A stretch of 64,000 nt of DNA from Bacteroidota bacterium (GCA_018267055.1 JAFDZF010000100.1:1-64000), one strand, 5' to 3'; shown: positions 40,669 through 49,566, counted from the stretch's first letter. Numbers and translations: made by a program. Notes: generated by a model not told the origin, from the sequence alone.

Positions 40669-41205
40669 TTATTCCTGGCGGAACCCGATGCGCTTGCGCG
40701 GCAAGGGCGGCGGGTCGAGCAGTTCATGGAGCAGCGCATACACTTCCTTGAACTGCTTGTCATAGCGGCCCTCCATCTCCTTCAGCTTCGATACGATGGC
40801 CGAGTAGTTCTTCGCCAAGCGTCGGAGTGCGATGAACGTGCGCATGATGGCCACGTTCATCGCGATGGCCCGTTTGCTGTTCAATACACTGCTGAGCATG
40901 GCCACACCACCCTCGGTGAAGGCATAGGGCTTCGCCCCTCCCAGGTGGCTCACGGACGGGACCGCTCCCTGGGCCACCACGTGTTCGACCTCATCCTTCT
41001 TCAGGGTGAACATGAAATCGGCCGGGAAGCGGGACTTGTTCCGTCGCACGGCCTGCTTCAAGGCCCGCGTCTCCACCCCGTACAGCTCGGCGAGGTGGAT
41101 GTCGAGCAGCACGCGCTCACCGCGCAGGACCAGCATGCGGCGAACGATGCGCTCGTCCACCACCGGCTCCATCGCCTTCACGGGACTGCTTCGTGCTTTT
41201 GCCAT
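40669..41205 (-). CDS. ORF6N-domain DNA-binding protein
   Basis: A 178-residue protein starting at 41205 (MAKARSSPVKAMEPV). Residues 15-100 are a clear ORF6N domain (VLRGERVLLDIHLAELYGVETRALKQAVRRNKSRFPADFMFTLKKDE, then PYAFTEGGVAMLSSVLNSKRAIAMNVAIMRTFIALR), the KilA-N-related DNA-binding module of phage antirepressors and of many bacterial chromosomal single genes. A coiled C-terminus follows. The gene is bracketed by two copies of a long palindrome, one just past the stop, the other about 61 bases before the start. These could be binding sites for the protein, or the ends of a small element. Its role is unknown. Confidence 0.9.
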   Translation of the reverse strand: MAKARSSPVKAMEPVVDERIVRRMLVLRGERVLLDIHLAELYGVETRALKQAVRRNKSRFPADFMFTLKKDEVEHVVAQGAVPSVSHLGGAKPYAFTEGGVAMLSSVLNSKRAIAMNVAIMRTFIALRRLAKNYSAIVSKLKEMEGRYDKQFKEVYALLHELLDPPPLPRKRIGFRQE

Positions 41206-41228
41206 CTTCCCTGACACGGCCGACCCAA

Positions 41229-41236
41229 CCAAGATA
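41229..41236 (-). promoter_or_regulatory. -7-like box of the ORF6N gene
   Basis: The minus strand reads TATCTTGG, a variant of TAnnTTTG, 23 bases before the ATG at 41205. The upstream palindrome (41266-41292) lies about 30 bases further upstream, near the expected edge of RNA polymerase contact. Confidence 0.35.
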
Positions 41237-41265
41237 GCCGTCCGGCGCGATGTCCAGCGGGTGCG

Positions 41266-41292
41266 GGGGGTATCACAAATTGTGACACCCCC
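41266..41292. repeat. Palindrome copy 2 flanking the ORF6N gene
   Basis: Left arm GGGGGTATCACAA (41266-41278), central A, right arm TTGTGACACCCCC (41280-41292): 26 of 27 bases equal copy 1 (40638-40664), the single change leaving a G-T pair in RNA. It lies upstream of the ORF6N gene and 105 bases upstream of dnaE. Confidence 0.9.
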
Positions 41293-41376
41293 TTCGCTGA
41301 CGGCCGCCCGACGGATCCACCGATCGATCGTTCGATCTGTGGAAAAGTGCCGGCCTTGCTCCCGATGCCCCCTCGG

Positions 41377-41384
41377 TACCTTCG
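41377..41384 (+). promoter_or_regulatory. -7 promoter box of dnaE
   Basis: TACCTTCG, one base from TAnnTTTG, 13 bases before the ATG at 41398. Confidence 0.45.
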
Positions 41385-41397
41385 TTGCCCTCCTGCA

Positions 41398-44300
41398 ATG
41401 AAGTTCTCGCACCTCCACGTCCATACCCAGTTCTCGCTCCTGGACGGCGCCGCCGCCATTCCTGCCCTGTACAAGAAAGCCGTGGCCGATGGGCAGCCGG
41501 CGATCGCCATCACCGACCATGGCAACATGTTCGGCGTGTTCAAGTTCGTGGCGGAGGCAGGCAAGCACAACAAGCCCGGCGAAGCCCCGAAGATCAAGCC
41601 CATCGTGGGCTGCGAGTTCTACGTGGTGACCGACCGCCACAAGAAGAGCTTCACGCGCGAGGAGCGCGACCAGCGCTTCCACCAGCTGATGCTGGCGAAG
41701 GACCCCACGGGCTACCGCAACCTGAGCAAGCTGTGCAGCCTGGGCTACATGGAGGGCTTCTACAGCAAGTACCCGCGCATCGACAAGGAGCTCATCCTGC
41801 AGCATCACGAAGGCCTGATCGCCACCACCTGCTGCCTGGGTGCCAGCGTGCCGCGGACCATCCTGCGCAAGGGCGAGGCCGAGGGCGAGAAGGAGTTCAA
41901 GTGGTGGCTCGACCTCTTCGGTGAGGACTATTACATCGAACTGCAACGGCACGGCATCCCCGAGCAGGACAAGGTGAACGCCGTGCTGGTGAAGTGGGCC
42001 CGCCAGTACAACGTGCCCATCATCGCCAGCAACGACAGCCACTATACCGACCGCGAGGACAGCAACGCGCACGACATCCTGCTGTGCATCAATACCGGCG
42101 AGAAGCAGAGCACGCCCAGCGCGAAGGAGTTCGACGACGAGGAAGGCAAGCCGAAAGGCACGCGCTTCGCGTTCTTCAACGACGAGTTCTTCTTCAAGAC
42201 GCAGGCCCAGATGGCGGAGACCTTCAAGGACCTACCCGAAGCCCTGGACAACACGAACCTGATCGTGGACAAAGTGGAGGCCTTGAAGCTGAAGAAGGAC
42301 ATCCTCCTGCCCAACTACCAGCTGCCCGAGGGCTTCGTCGACCAGGACGCGTACCTGCAGCACCTCACCTACCAGGGCGCCGTCCGCCGCTACCTGAACG
42401 ACGGCGTGTCCGGCATCGATTCGCTCGACCCGAAGATCAAGGAGCGGCTCGACTTCGAGCTGTTCGTGATCCGCACGATGGGCTTCGCCGGCTACTTCCT
42501 CATCGTGCAGGACTTCATCAACCACGGGCGCGACATCGGCGTGCTCATCGGTCCGGGCCGCGGCAGCGCGGCGGGCAGCGCGGTGGCCTATTGCATCGGC
42601 ATCACCAACATCGACCCGATCAAGTACGACCTGCTCTTCGAGCGGTTCCTCAACCCGGACCGCAAGAGCATGCCCGATATCGACACGGACTTCGACGACG
42701 AGGGCCGCCAGAAGGTGATCGACTACGTGGTGGACAAGTACGGCAAGAACCAGGTGGCCCAGATCATCACCTACGGCAGCATGGCCGCCAAGAGCAGCAT
42801 CCGCGACGTGAGCCGCGTGATGGACCTGCCGCTGAACGAGGCCGACCGCCTGGCGAAGCTGATCCCCGAGCGGCCGGGCATCGAGCTGGAGCGCGTGCTG
42901 CGCGCCCCGCTGGACGGCGATGGCAGCCTGAAGACGAAGGAGAACCTGAACAGCGACGAGATCGCCAACGTGAAGCAGTTGCGCGATGTGCTGGAAAGCG
43001 GCGAGCTCACCGCCGACGTGCTGCGCGAGGCCGAGAAGCTCGAGGGCTCGGTGCGCGGCACCGGCGTGCACGCCGCGGGCATCATCATCGCGCCGAAGGA
43101 CCTCACCGAGATCCTCCCCGTCTGCACCAGCAAGGAATCCACCCTGCTGCTGACCCAGTACGACGGCAAGGTGGTGGAGGACGCGGGCGTGATCAAGATG
43201 GACTTCCTGGGGCTGAAGACGCTCACGATCATCCGCGACGCGCTGCGGATGATCGACGCGAACCACGGGATCCGGATCGACATCGACGGCATCCCGCTCG
43301 ACGACCCGCGGACCTATGCCCTGTACCAGCGCGCGGAGACCAACGGCACGTTCCAGTTCGAAAGCGCGGGCATGCAGAAGTACCTGCGTGAGCTCAAGCC
43401 CGACCAGTTCGCGGACCTGATCGCCATGAACGCGCTCTACCGCCCGGGCCCGCTGGAATACATCCCCAACTTCATCAAGCGCAAGCACGGACTGGAGAAG
43501 ATCGTGTACGACCTCCCCGAGATGGAGGAGTACCTGCACGAGACGTACGGCATCACCGTGTACCAGGAGCAGGTGATGCTGCTCAGCCAGAAGCTCGCCG
43601 GCTTCACCAAGGGCGACGCGGACGTGCTGCGCAAGGCGATGGGCAAGAAGGACCGCGCCACGCTGGACAAGATGAAGGGCAAGTTCCTGGAAGGCACCGC
43701 CGCCCGGGGACTGGACCCGAAAGTGTGCGACAAGGTGTGGACGGACTGGGAGGCCTTCGCCCAGTACGCCTTCAACAAATCGCACAGCACCTGCTATGCC
43801 TTCGTGGCCTACCAGACGGCCTGGCTGAAGGCGAACTATGCGCCGGAATACATGGCGGCGGTGCTCACGCACTCGCAGGGCAGCATCGACAAGATCACCT
43901 TCTTCATGGAGGAATGCCGGCGCATGGGCATCCCGGTGCTGGGGCCGGACGTGAACGAGAGCGGGCTGCAGTTCACCGTGAACAAGCAGGGACAGATCCG
44001 CTTCGGCCTCGGCGCCGTGAAGGGCGTGGGCGAGGCCGCGGTGGACGCCATCGTGCAGGAGCGCACCAGCGAGCGCGGGCCGTACGCCAGCATCTACGAC
44101 CTGATGCGGCGGGTGAACCTGCGCGCGGCCAACCGCAAGGCCCTGGAAAGCCTGGCCTATGCCGGGGCCTTCGACGGCTTCGGGCGGACGCACCGCGCCC
44201 ACTTCTTCCACAGCGCCGGCGAAGGCAAGCCCACCTTCCTGGAAACGCTCACCCGCTATGGCCAGCAGCACCAGGACGGCGCGGACAGCTCACAAGTGAG

Positions 44301-45021
44301 CATGTTCGGCGAGGCCGAAGAGGGCGCCGCCATCCCCGAGCCACCGCTGCCCGCCATCGAGGCATGGAGCGCGCTCGAGCAGCTGCACTACGAGAAGGAG
44401 GTGATCGGCTTCTACCTCAGCGGCCATCCGCTGGACGACCACCGGCTGGAGATCAAGCACCTGTGCAACGCCCAGCTGCCGCAGCTCACGGACCTGAAGA
44501 GCGTGGCGGGGCGCGAGCTCACCTTCGCCGGCATCGTCACCAAGGCCGAGCACCGCATCGCGAAGAGCGGCAAACCCTTCGGCAGCTTCAGCCTCGAGGA
44601 CCACAACGGCAGCCACGACTTCATGCTCTTCAGCGAGGACTACATGAAGTTCAAGCTCTACCTGCAGACCGGCACGCTGCTGCTGCTGAAGGGCCGCGCG
44701 ATGGAGCGCACCTGGGGCCGCGACGAGGGCCAGCTCGAGTTCAAGATCGCCAACATCGACCTGCTGGGCGATGCCCGCGAGAAGTACATCACCAAGCTGA
44801 GCCTGCGCCTGGACGCGGAGCGCGTGAGCGACGACCTCGGCCGCGAGCTGGCCGAGCTCCTGCGGGCGAACCCGGGCAAATGCAAAGTGACCGTGGCCGT
44901 CTATAGTGCGGCGGAGAACCTCTCCGTGGAAGCGGCCAGCAAGGGGCTCGGCATCAGCGTGACCGAAGCGCTCACCCAACGGCTGGACGCGATGGCCGAC
45001 GTGGTGTGGACCCTGGGCTGA
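41398..45021 (+). CDS. dnaE: DNA polymerase III alpha subunit
   Basis: The 1207-residue catalytic subunit of the replicative polymerase. Order: PHP domain (MKFSHLHVHTQFSLLDGAAAI at the start, IAITDHGNMFG), polymerase core (about 285-830) with GPGRGSAAGSAVAYCIGI and the catalytic DxD Asp427/Asp429 in MPDIDTDFDDEG, the helix-hairpin-helix and an OB-fold (about 1010-1100, LTFAGIVTKAEHRIAKSGKPFGSFSLED). The start at 41398 gives the standard PHP opening; a start 51 bases upstream is not supported. It lies just behind the ORF6N element and has its own -7 box. Confidence 0.98.
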   Translation: MKFSHLHVHTQFSLLDGAAAIPALYKKAVADGQPAIAITDHGNMFGVFKFVAEAGKHNKPGEAPKIKPIVGCEFYVVTDRHKKSFTREERDQRFHQLMLAKDPTGYRNLSKLCSLGYMEGFYSKYPRIDKELILQHHEGLIATTCCLGASVPRTILRKGEAEGEKEFKWWLDLFGEDYYIELQRHGIPEQDKVNAVLVKWARQYNVPIIASNDSHYTDREDSNAHDILLCINTGEKQSTPSAKEFDDEEGKPKGTRFAFFNDEFFFKTQAQMAETFKDLPEALDNTNLIVDKVEALKLKKDILLPNYQLPEGFVDQDAYLQHLTYQGAVRRYLNDGVSGIDSLDPKIKERLDFELFVIRTMGFAGYFLIVQDFINHGRDIGVLIGPGRGSAAGSAVAYCIGITNIDPIKYDLLFERFLNPDRKSMPDIDTDFDDEGRQKVIDYVVDKYGKNQVAQIITYGSMAAKSSIRDVSRVMDLPLNEADRLAKLIPERPGIELERVLRAPLDGDGSLKTKENLNSDEIANVKQLRDVLESGELTADVLREAEKLEGSVRGTGVHAAGIIIAPKDLTEILPVCTSKESTLLLTQYDGKVVEDAGVIKMDFLGLKTLTIIRDALRMIDANHGIRIDIDGIPLDDPRTYALYQRAETNGTFQFESAGMQKYLRELKPDQFADLIAMNALYRPGPLEYIPNFIKRKHGLEKIVYDLPEMEEYLHETYGITVYQEQVMLLSQKLAGFTKGDADVLRKAMGKKDRATLDKMKGKFLEGTAARGLDPKVCDKVWTDWEAFAQYAFNKSHSTCYAFVAYQTAWLKANYAPEYMAAVLTHSQGSIDKITFFMEECRRMGIPVLGPDVNESGLQFTVNKQGQIRFGLGAVKGVGEAAVDAIVQERTSERGPYASIYDLMRRVNLRAANRKALESLAYAGAFDGFGRTHRAHFFHSAGEGKPTFLETLTRYGQQHQDGADSSQVSMFGEAEEGAAIPEPPLPAIEAWSALEQLHYEKEVIGFYLSGHPLDDHRLEIKHLCNAQLPQLTDLKSVAGRELTFAGIVTKAEHRIAKSGKPFGSFSLEDHNGSHDFMLFSEDYMKFKLYLQTGTLLLLKGRAMERTWGRDEGQLEFKIANIDLLGDAREKYITKLSLRLDAERVSDDLGRELAELLRANPGKCKVTVAVYSAAENLSVEAASKGLGISVTEALTQRLDAMADVVWTLG

Positions 45022-45054
45022 CGCCCGGCCTCTCCTTCCCGCTCGTTCCCGCGT

Positions 45055-45078
45055 GGCTGTAGTCGACCGACTACAGCC
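45055..45078. repeat. Perfect palindrome between dnaE and the adhesin gene
   Basis: Arms GGCTGTAGTCG (45055-45065) and CGACTACAGCC (45068-45078) with a 2-base centre. It lies 34 bases past the dnaE stop and 19 bases before the next promoter box. It lacks a T run; termination or an extragenic repeat are both possible. Confidence 0.8.
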
Positions 45079-45096
45079 GCCGCCCGCCATCCAGGC

Positions 45097-45104
45097 TACT
45101 TTGC
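45097..45104 (+). promoter_or_regulatory. -7-like box of the SprB/PKD adhesin gene
   Basis: TACTTTGC, the TA-C-TTTG variant, 10 bases before the ATG at 45115. Confidence 0.4.
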
Positions 45105-45114
45105 ATGCGTCAGC

Positions 45115-47118
45115 ATGCCTTCCCGCCCGCGCTTCCTCCTGGCGGCCACCCTGCCGATCGTGGCCCTCTCCCTGCGCGCGCAGAGCTGCAACCTGTTGTG
45201 CAACTCCGATTTCGAGGAAGGTTCCCTGCTGAGCTTCTACCCGCAGTTCGTGAACGCGGGCCTATTCCCCTGCTGGTCGACCACAGCCTCGGACAACGTG
45301 ATCGAAGTGTGGAGCCAGCCGAACTATGAAAGCTCCTACGCCTACTCCGGGGTCCATTTCATCGAGCTGAACGCCAACGAGGCGGCAGGCCTGTTCCAGG
45401 ACTTCACGGCCACGCCCGGCGCCACGGTGACCATCTCGGTGGCCCACCGCGCACGCTGGCAGGGCCAGGACGTGATGGGCGTCGACATCGGCCACGACGG
45501 CACCTACACCACCATCGCCACCGTGGCGGACGACAGCGTAGGCTGGGGCTACCACACCTTCACCCACGTGCTGGAAAGCGGCGGAAGCAACACGTTCACC
45601 CTCCGCTTCACGGCCATTTCCACCGGCTCGGGCATCGTCACCGTGGGCAACTATATCGATGACGTCAGCATCCAGGTGGACGGCACCCTGCCCCAGCTCG
45701 CCCTCTCCAGCACCGCCACCTGCGCGGGAACGGCAGCGGGAACGGCCACGGCGGCCATCGTGGATGGCACCGCCCCCTTCGCCTACGCATGGTCGCCGGC
45801 GGGTGGCGCGGACGCCATCGCACAGGACCTGACGACCGGCACCTATTCCTGCGTCATCACCGATGCCAACGGCTGCAAGGATTCCGCGACCGTGGTGGTG
45901 GACGAATGGCCCTTGCCGGTGCTGGCCCTCACCAGCACCGCGGTCTCCTGCCACGACTCCCTGGACGGCACTGCCACCGCCAGCGTGACGGACGGCACGG
46001 TCCCTTATGCCTATGCCTGGTCGCCGGCCGGAGGAACGACGGCCGCCCCCACCGGCCTCCCGGCCGGCACCTACACCTGCGACGTGACGGATGCCCACGG
46101 CTGTGAAGCCACCGGCAGCATCACCGTGGGCTCACCGTCCGCCGTATCCGTGCTCGCCAGCGATGCCGTGATCTGCCTCGGGGAAGCCACCACGCTGACG
46201 GCCGTCGCCACGGGCGGCACACCGGGCTATGTGCTCACCTGGGCGCCGGAAGGCCCGGACGTGGCGCCGGACACCACCACCACCTACACCGTGCTCGCCA
46301 CCGATGCCCATGGCTGCCTCTCGGCGCCCGGCTCGGCCACCATCACCGTGCCCATCATCCCCCCGTTCTCCCTCGCCGCCGACGACACCAGCGGTTGCGT
46401 CCCGCTCTGCATCAGCTTCAGCACCGGCCCGGCGACCGGCTTCTCGTTCGATTGGGACTTCGGCGACGGCACCACGGGGAGCGGGGCCACGGCCGCCCAT
46501 TGCTTCGACCAGGGCGGCACGTACGACGTGGCGCTCACGCTGACCGAAGCACATGGCTGCTCGAACACCGTGCAGGTGGACGACATGATCGATGCCTGGT
46601 CCTTGCCCATCGCCCATGCCCGTGCATCGGCCTACCTGGTCACGCTGGATGAGCCCGTGGTCACCTTCACCGACGAAAGCATCGGAGCGGAGCAATGGGC
46701 CTGGGACTTCGCCCACGGACAAGGGACCTCCAGCGATCCCTCGCCGACCTACCGCTTCGCGGCCGCGGGATGCGTCCCGGTGGTCCTCACCGTCACCAGC
46801 GTGCATGGATGCACGGATGCGGACTCGCTGGAGATCTGCGTGAAGGACATCTCCGACGCCTACGTGCCCAACAGCTTCACGCCCGACGGGGACGGCATCA
46901 ACGACGTGTTCTCCGTGATCAACGCCAACCCGGTGGCCGACGGATACCGCTTCACCATCTTCGACCGTTGGGGACAGCCGCTGTTCGACACCACGACGCC
47001 GGACAAGGGCTGGGACGGGAACGGCGTCCCCGCCGGGGTCTACATCTGGAAGCTCCGGTACCGCGACCTCGACGGGTTCGGCTCCGAGGCGGTGGGCAGC
47101 GTCGTGCTGCTGCGCTGA
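45115..47118 (+). CDS. Secreted SprB/PKD-repeat adhesin with T9SS type B tail
   Basis: A 667-residue surface protein: signal peptide (about 1-23), a jelly-roll N-terminal domain (about 25-195; CNLLCNSDFEEG, HFIELNANEAAGLFQDF), two SprB-like repeats (about 200-345, each with PFAYAWSPAGG or PYAYAWSPAGG and a GCK/GCE end), a further Ig-like unit, two PKD domains (FDWDFGDGTTG, WAWDFAHGQGTSSDPSPTYRF) and a type B sorting domain from residue 583 (YVPNSFTPDGDGINDVFSV, FDRWGQPLFD, GVYIWKLRYRD). It is likely exported by the T9SS and attached to the surface. A role in adhesion or gliding is inferred from the repeats. Confidence 0.9.
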   Translation: MPSRPRFLLAATLPIVALSLRAQSCNLLCNSDFEEGSLLSFYPQFVNAGLFPCWSTTASDNVIEVWSQPNYESSYAYSGVHFIELNANEAAGLFQDFTATPGATVTISVAHRARWQGQDVMGVDIGHDGTYTTIATVADDSVGWGYHTFTHVLESGGSNTFTLRFTAISTGSGIVTVGNYIDDVSIQVDGTLPQLALSSTATCAGTAAGTATAAIVDGTAPFAYAWSPAGGADAIAQDLTTGTYSCVITDANGCKDSATVVVDEWPLPVLALTSTAVSCHDSLDGTATASVTDGTVPYAYAWSPAGGTTAAPTGLPAGTYTCDVTDAHGCEATGSITVGSPSAVSVLASDAVICLGEATTLTAVATGGTPGYVLTWAPEGPDVAPDTTTTYTVLATDAHGCLSAPGSATITVPIIPPFSLAADDTSGCVPLCISFSTGPATGFSFDWDFGDGTTGSGATAAHCFDQGGTYDVALTLTEAHGCSNTVQVDDMIDAWSLPIAHARASAYLVTLDEPVVTFTDESIGAEQWAWDFAHGQGTSSDPSPTYRFAAAGCVPVVLTVTSVHGCTDADSLEICVKDISDAYVPNSFTPDGDGINDVFSVINANPVADGYRFTIFDRWGQPLFDTTTPDKGWDGNGVPAGVYIWKLRYRDLDGFGSEAVGSVVLLR

Positions 47119-47341
47119 GCGACCAAGGACCGCCCGGCACACGCAGGCCACAATCCATTGATCCTCAGCGGTCTTTTCGGCACCGAACAGGCCGTTCCGT
47201 CGGTACATCGTCCACATGGCTGACCAAGTGTCAGTGGAAAACGTTCTGGCAAGGCGATCGCTCAACGGGGCGTGCGTCGGAACTTTGTGACGCTCCCAAA
47301 GCGTTTAACCTCCACAAAGCGCGACCGCGCGATCAACAGAC

Positions 47342-47662
47342 ATGGCACTCGAACTGACCGACAGCAACTTCGAAGAACTCGCCCTGAAGAGCGACAAACC
47401 GGTGATGGTGGACTTCTGGGCGGAATGGTGCGGCCCCTGCCGCATGGTGGGTCCCGTGGTGGAAGAGCTGGCGAAGGAGTATGACGGGAAGGCCGTGGTC
47501 GGCAAGGTGAACGTGGACAACAACCCGCAGGTGGCCATGAAATACGGCATCCGCAGCATCCCCACCATCCTGTTCCTGAAGAACGGGGAAGTGGTGGACC
47601 GCAGCGTGGGCGCCGTGCCCAAGGCCCAGCTGGCCAACAAACTGCAAGGGCAGCTCGCCTGA
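47342..47662 (+). CDS. trxA: Thioredoxin
   Basis: A 106-residue cytoplasmic thioredoxin with the redox motif WCGPC (Cys30, Cys33), the preceding VMVDFWAEW strand and the cis-Pro in RSIPTILFLKNGE. It reduces protein disulfides and serves ribonucleotide reductase and peroxiredoxins, fed by thioredoxin reductase. The 223-base region before it has no named feature. A strong terminator follows. Confidence 0.97.
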   Translation: MALELTDSNFEELALKSDKPVMVDFWAEWCGPCRMVGPVVEELAKEYDGKAVVGKVNVDNNPQVAMKYGIRSIPTILFLKNGEVVDRSVGAVPKAQLANKLQGQLA

Positions 47663-47683
47663 CCCTTCCCCATCGATCGGACG

Positions 47684-47716
47684 AACGGACCCCGGACCTT
47701 CCGGGGTCCGTTGTTT
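47684..47716 (+). terminator. Terminator after trxA
   Basis: A perfect 13-bp stem, AACGGACCCCGGA (47684-47696) with TCCGGGGTCCGTT (47700-47712), 3-base loop, then GTTT. It lies 21 bases after the trxA stop. Confidence 0.85.
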
Positions 47717-47747
47717 CCTGCCCCTCCAAAAGCCCGACCTTCGTTCC

Positions 47748-48677
47748 ATGCCGATCGAGAACCGCGAGATACAGGCCATCAGCCAGCTGGAGTTCAAGGC
47801 CCGGCAGGTGGTGGAAGGCTTCCTGGCCGGCCTGCACAAGAGCCCGTTCCATGGCTTCAGCGTGGAGTTCGCCGAGCACCGGGCCTACAACCCCGGCGAG
47901 AGCACCCGCCACATCGATTGGAAGCTCTTCGCCCGCACGGACAAGGTGTTCGTGAAGCGGTACGAGGAAGAGACCAACCTGCGCTGCCAGCTGGTGGTGG
48001 ATGCCAGCAGCAGCATGTACTACCCGCACATCGACGCCCATGATCCCCGGGCGCTGAACAAGATCCGCTTCGCCGTGTACGCCGCGGCCGCCCTCACGCA
48101 GCTGATGCGCAAGCAGCGCGATGCCGTGGGCCTGACGGTCTTCACCGACAAGGTGGACGTGGCCGAGCAGGCGCGCAGCAGCGCCGTGCACCTGAAGCAC
48201 GTGATGACGCACCTGGAGGCCTTGCTGGCCGCGGACGCGCCCGCCCAGGGCCGCCGCACCTCCGTGGTGGAGGCGCTCCACGACATCGCCCACCGCGCCC
48301 CCCGCCGCTCGCTGGTGGTGATCCTCAGCGACATGATGGACAACAGCGACAGCGGGTCCGAAGTGTTCGATGCGCTGCAGCACCTGCGTTACAACAAGCA
48401 CGACATCATCCTCTTCCACGTCACCGACCGGAAGAAGGAGCTGGAGCTGGCCATCGAGGACCGCCCCTACACGTTCGTGGACAAGGAGACGGGCGAGCAG
48501 GTGAAGGCCCACGCCGCCGAGGTCCGCGAAGCCTACCGCACCGCCGTGGCCGAGCGCTGGCACCAGCTGAAGCTGAAATGCGGCCAGTACCGCATCGACC
48601 TGGTGGAGGCCGACATCAACGCCGGCTTCGCCCCCGTGCTGCTCGAGTTCCTGCTGAAGCGGTCGCGGCTGTATTGA
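47748..48677 (+). CDS. DUF58 / von Willebrand-like protein
   Basis: A 309-residue cytosolic DUF58 protein. Seen: GLHKSPFHGFSVEFAEHRAYNPGESTRHIDWKLFARTDKVFVKRYEEE, then a vWA-like domain with the metal-site start VVDASSSMYY and VVILSDMMD. DUF58 proteins usually act with a MoxR-type AAA ATPase as chaperone-like pairs, and in Bacteroidota lie with batA/batB genes; here no MoxR gene is nearby. A degenerate box (GACCTTCG, about 47735) precedes the ATG. Function unknown. Confidence 0.92.
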   Translation: MPIENREIQAISQLEFKARQVVEGFLAGLHKSPFHGFSVEFAEHRAYNPGESTRHIDWKLFARTDKVFVKRYEEETNLRCQLVVDASSSMYYPHIDAHDPRALNKIRFAVYAAAALTQLMRKQRDAVGLTVFTDKVDVAEQARSSAVHLKHVMTHLEALLAADAPAQGRRTSVVEALHDIAHRAPRRSLVVILSDMMDNSDSGSEVFDALQHLRYNKHDIILFHVTDRKKELELAIEDRPYTFVDKETGEQVKAHAAEVREAYRTAVAERWHQLKLKCGQYRIDLVEADINAGFAPVLLEFLLKRSRLY

Positions 48678-48700
48678 TCGCCGCAGAAAAAAGACCCTTC

Positions 48701-48730
48701 TTGCACATTCGGATCACGCTCCTACATTTG
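48701..48730 (+). promoter_or_regulatory. Promoter of tRNA-Asp
   Basis: TTG at 48701-48703 and TACATTTG at 48723-48730 with a 19-base spacer: a textbook Bacteroidota promoter (-33 TTG, -7 TAnnTTTG). Transcription should start near 48737, about 35 bases before the tRNA. Confidence 0.75.
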
Positions 48731-48771
48731 CACCCGCTCTGACGGGGAGCTTGCTTCCCGAAGGGGTGAAC

Positions 48772-48845
48772 GGACCGGTAGTTCAGCTGGTTAGAATGCC
48801 GCCCTGTCACGGCGGAGGTCGCGGGTTCGAGTCCCGTCCGGTCCG
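48772..48845 (+). tRNA. tRNA-Asp (GTC)
   Basis: A 74-base cloverleaf: acceptor GGACCGG (48772-48778) pairs with CCGGTCC (48838-48844), discriminator G. The anticodon loop CTGTCAC carries GTC. T-loop GTTCGAGTC is standard. CCA is not encoded. A hairpin terminator follows directly. Confidence 0.97.
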
Positions 48846-48846
48846 C

Positions 48847-48873
48847 AAAAAGCCCGCACCACGCGGGCTTTTT
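48847..48873 (+). terminator. Terminator after tRNA-Asp
   Basis: GCCCGC (48852-48857) and GCGGGC (48863-48868) with flanking A and T runs (AAAAA before, TTTTT after) form a classic intrinsic terminator just past the tRNA. Confidence 0.9.
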
Positions 48874-48933
48874 CTTTGGGTATCATCCCCAGGCCGGGCC
48901 GACGGGCCCTGGCAGCGCGCCGCCAAGCCGTGA

Positions 48934-49566
48934 TCAGCCGGCAGCCGGTGTGGAACGGGCATCGGCCTCCGCCATGCGCCGCTCCAGGTGGGCCTTCACC
49001 CGCTCATGCCATTCGGAGCGGAGGATGCTGAGCACGATGCTGTCCCGCCGCCCGCCTTGCGCGGTGACGCTGTTGCTGCGCAGGATGCCTTCCACGGTGC
49101 AGCCAATGGCTTTCATGGCCGCAATGCTGCGGGCGTTCCGTGCGTCGGCCCGGAACTCGACGCGCTCCATGCCCAGGTCCTCGAACGCGCAGCGCAGCAG
49201 CAGGTACTTGCAGTGGCTGTTGAGCCCGGTGCCCTGGAAGCGGCGGCCGTACCACGTATAGCCCAGCTGCAGCGTGCGGTCGTCCCGCCGGATGTCGTAG
49301 AAGCGGGTGCTGCCTGCATAGGCCTGCGCACGCCGGTCGAACACGAGGAAGGGGTACTCCCTCCCCTCCGCCCGCCCGCGCAGGGCCAGCTCGATGTAGC
49401 GCCCCAGGCCTTCCGCACCGGCGGCGTTCAGGAGCGAATAGGTCCAGAGCTCCGGCTCGTCCAGGCTGAACGGGAGCAGGTGGATGTGGTCGCCCGCTTC
49501 CAAGGGGCGGAGCAGGACGCGCCCATCCTCCAGCACGAGGTCGGTGGCGGGATCGAGGACGGACAT
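48934..49566 (-). CDS. GNAT N-acetyltransferase, RimJ/RimL type
   Basis: A 210-residue acetyltransferase of the GNAT_3 kind. Seen: LLRPLEAGDHIHLLPF at the start, YAGSTRFYDIRRDDRTLQLGYTWYGRRFQGTGLNSHCKYLLLRCAFEDLGMERVEFRADARNARSIAAMKAIGCTVEG, where the Q/R-x-x-G-x-G acetyl-CoA loop (RRFQGTGLNS) and the RIMJ-like NARSIAAMKAIG are evident. Substrates of this group range from ribosomal protein N-termini to small amines. It stands alone on the minus strand between the tRNA and DUF3224. Confidence 0.9.
   Translation of the reverse strand: MSVLDPATDLVLEDGRVLLRPLEAGDHIHLLPFSLDEPELWTYSLLNAAGAEGLGRYIELALRGRAEGREYPFLVFDRRAQAYAGSTRFYDIRRDDRTLQLGYTWYGRRFQGTGLNSHCKYLLLRCAFEDLGMERVEFRADARNARSIAAMKAIGCTVEGILRSNSVTAQGGRRDSIVLSILRSEWHERVKAHLERRMAEADARSTPAAG

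Noticed and set aside
40636-41292. Palindrome pair read as a CRISPR repeat pair or a CRP site
   Set aside because: Only two copies with a whole gene between them, and the half sites are inverted relative to the CRP consensus (TCACA...TGTGA).
42232-44271. A 679-codon minus-strand frame inside dnaE
   Set aside because: It lies opposite conserved dnaE domains and has no motif of its own.
47119-47341. Small gene or RNA before trxA
   Set aside because: No signal for a short protein, no stable hairpin and no recognisable RNA motif; only a weak TTTG / TAACCTCC promoter-like pair.
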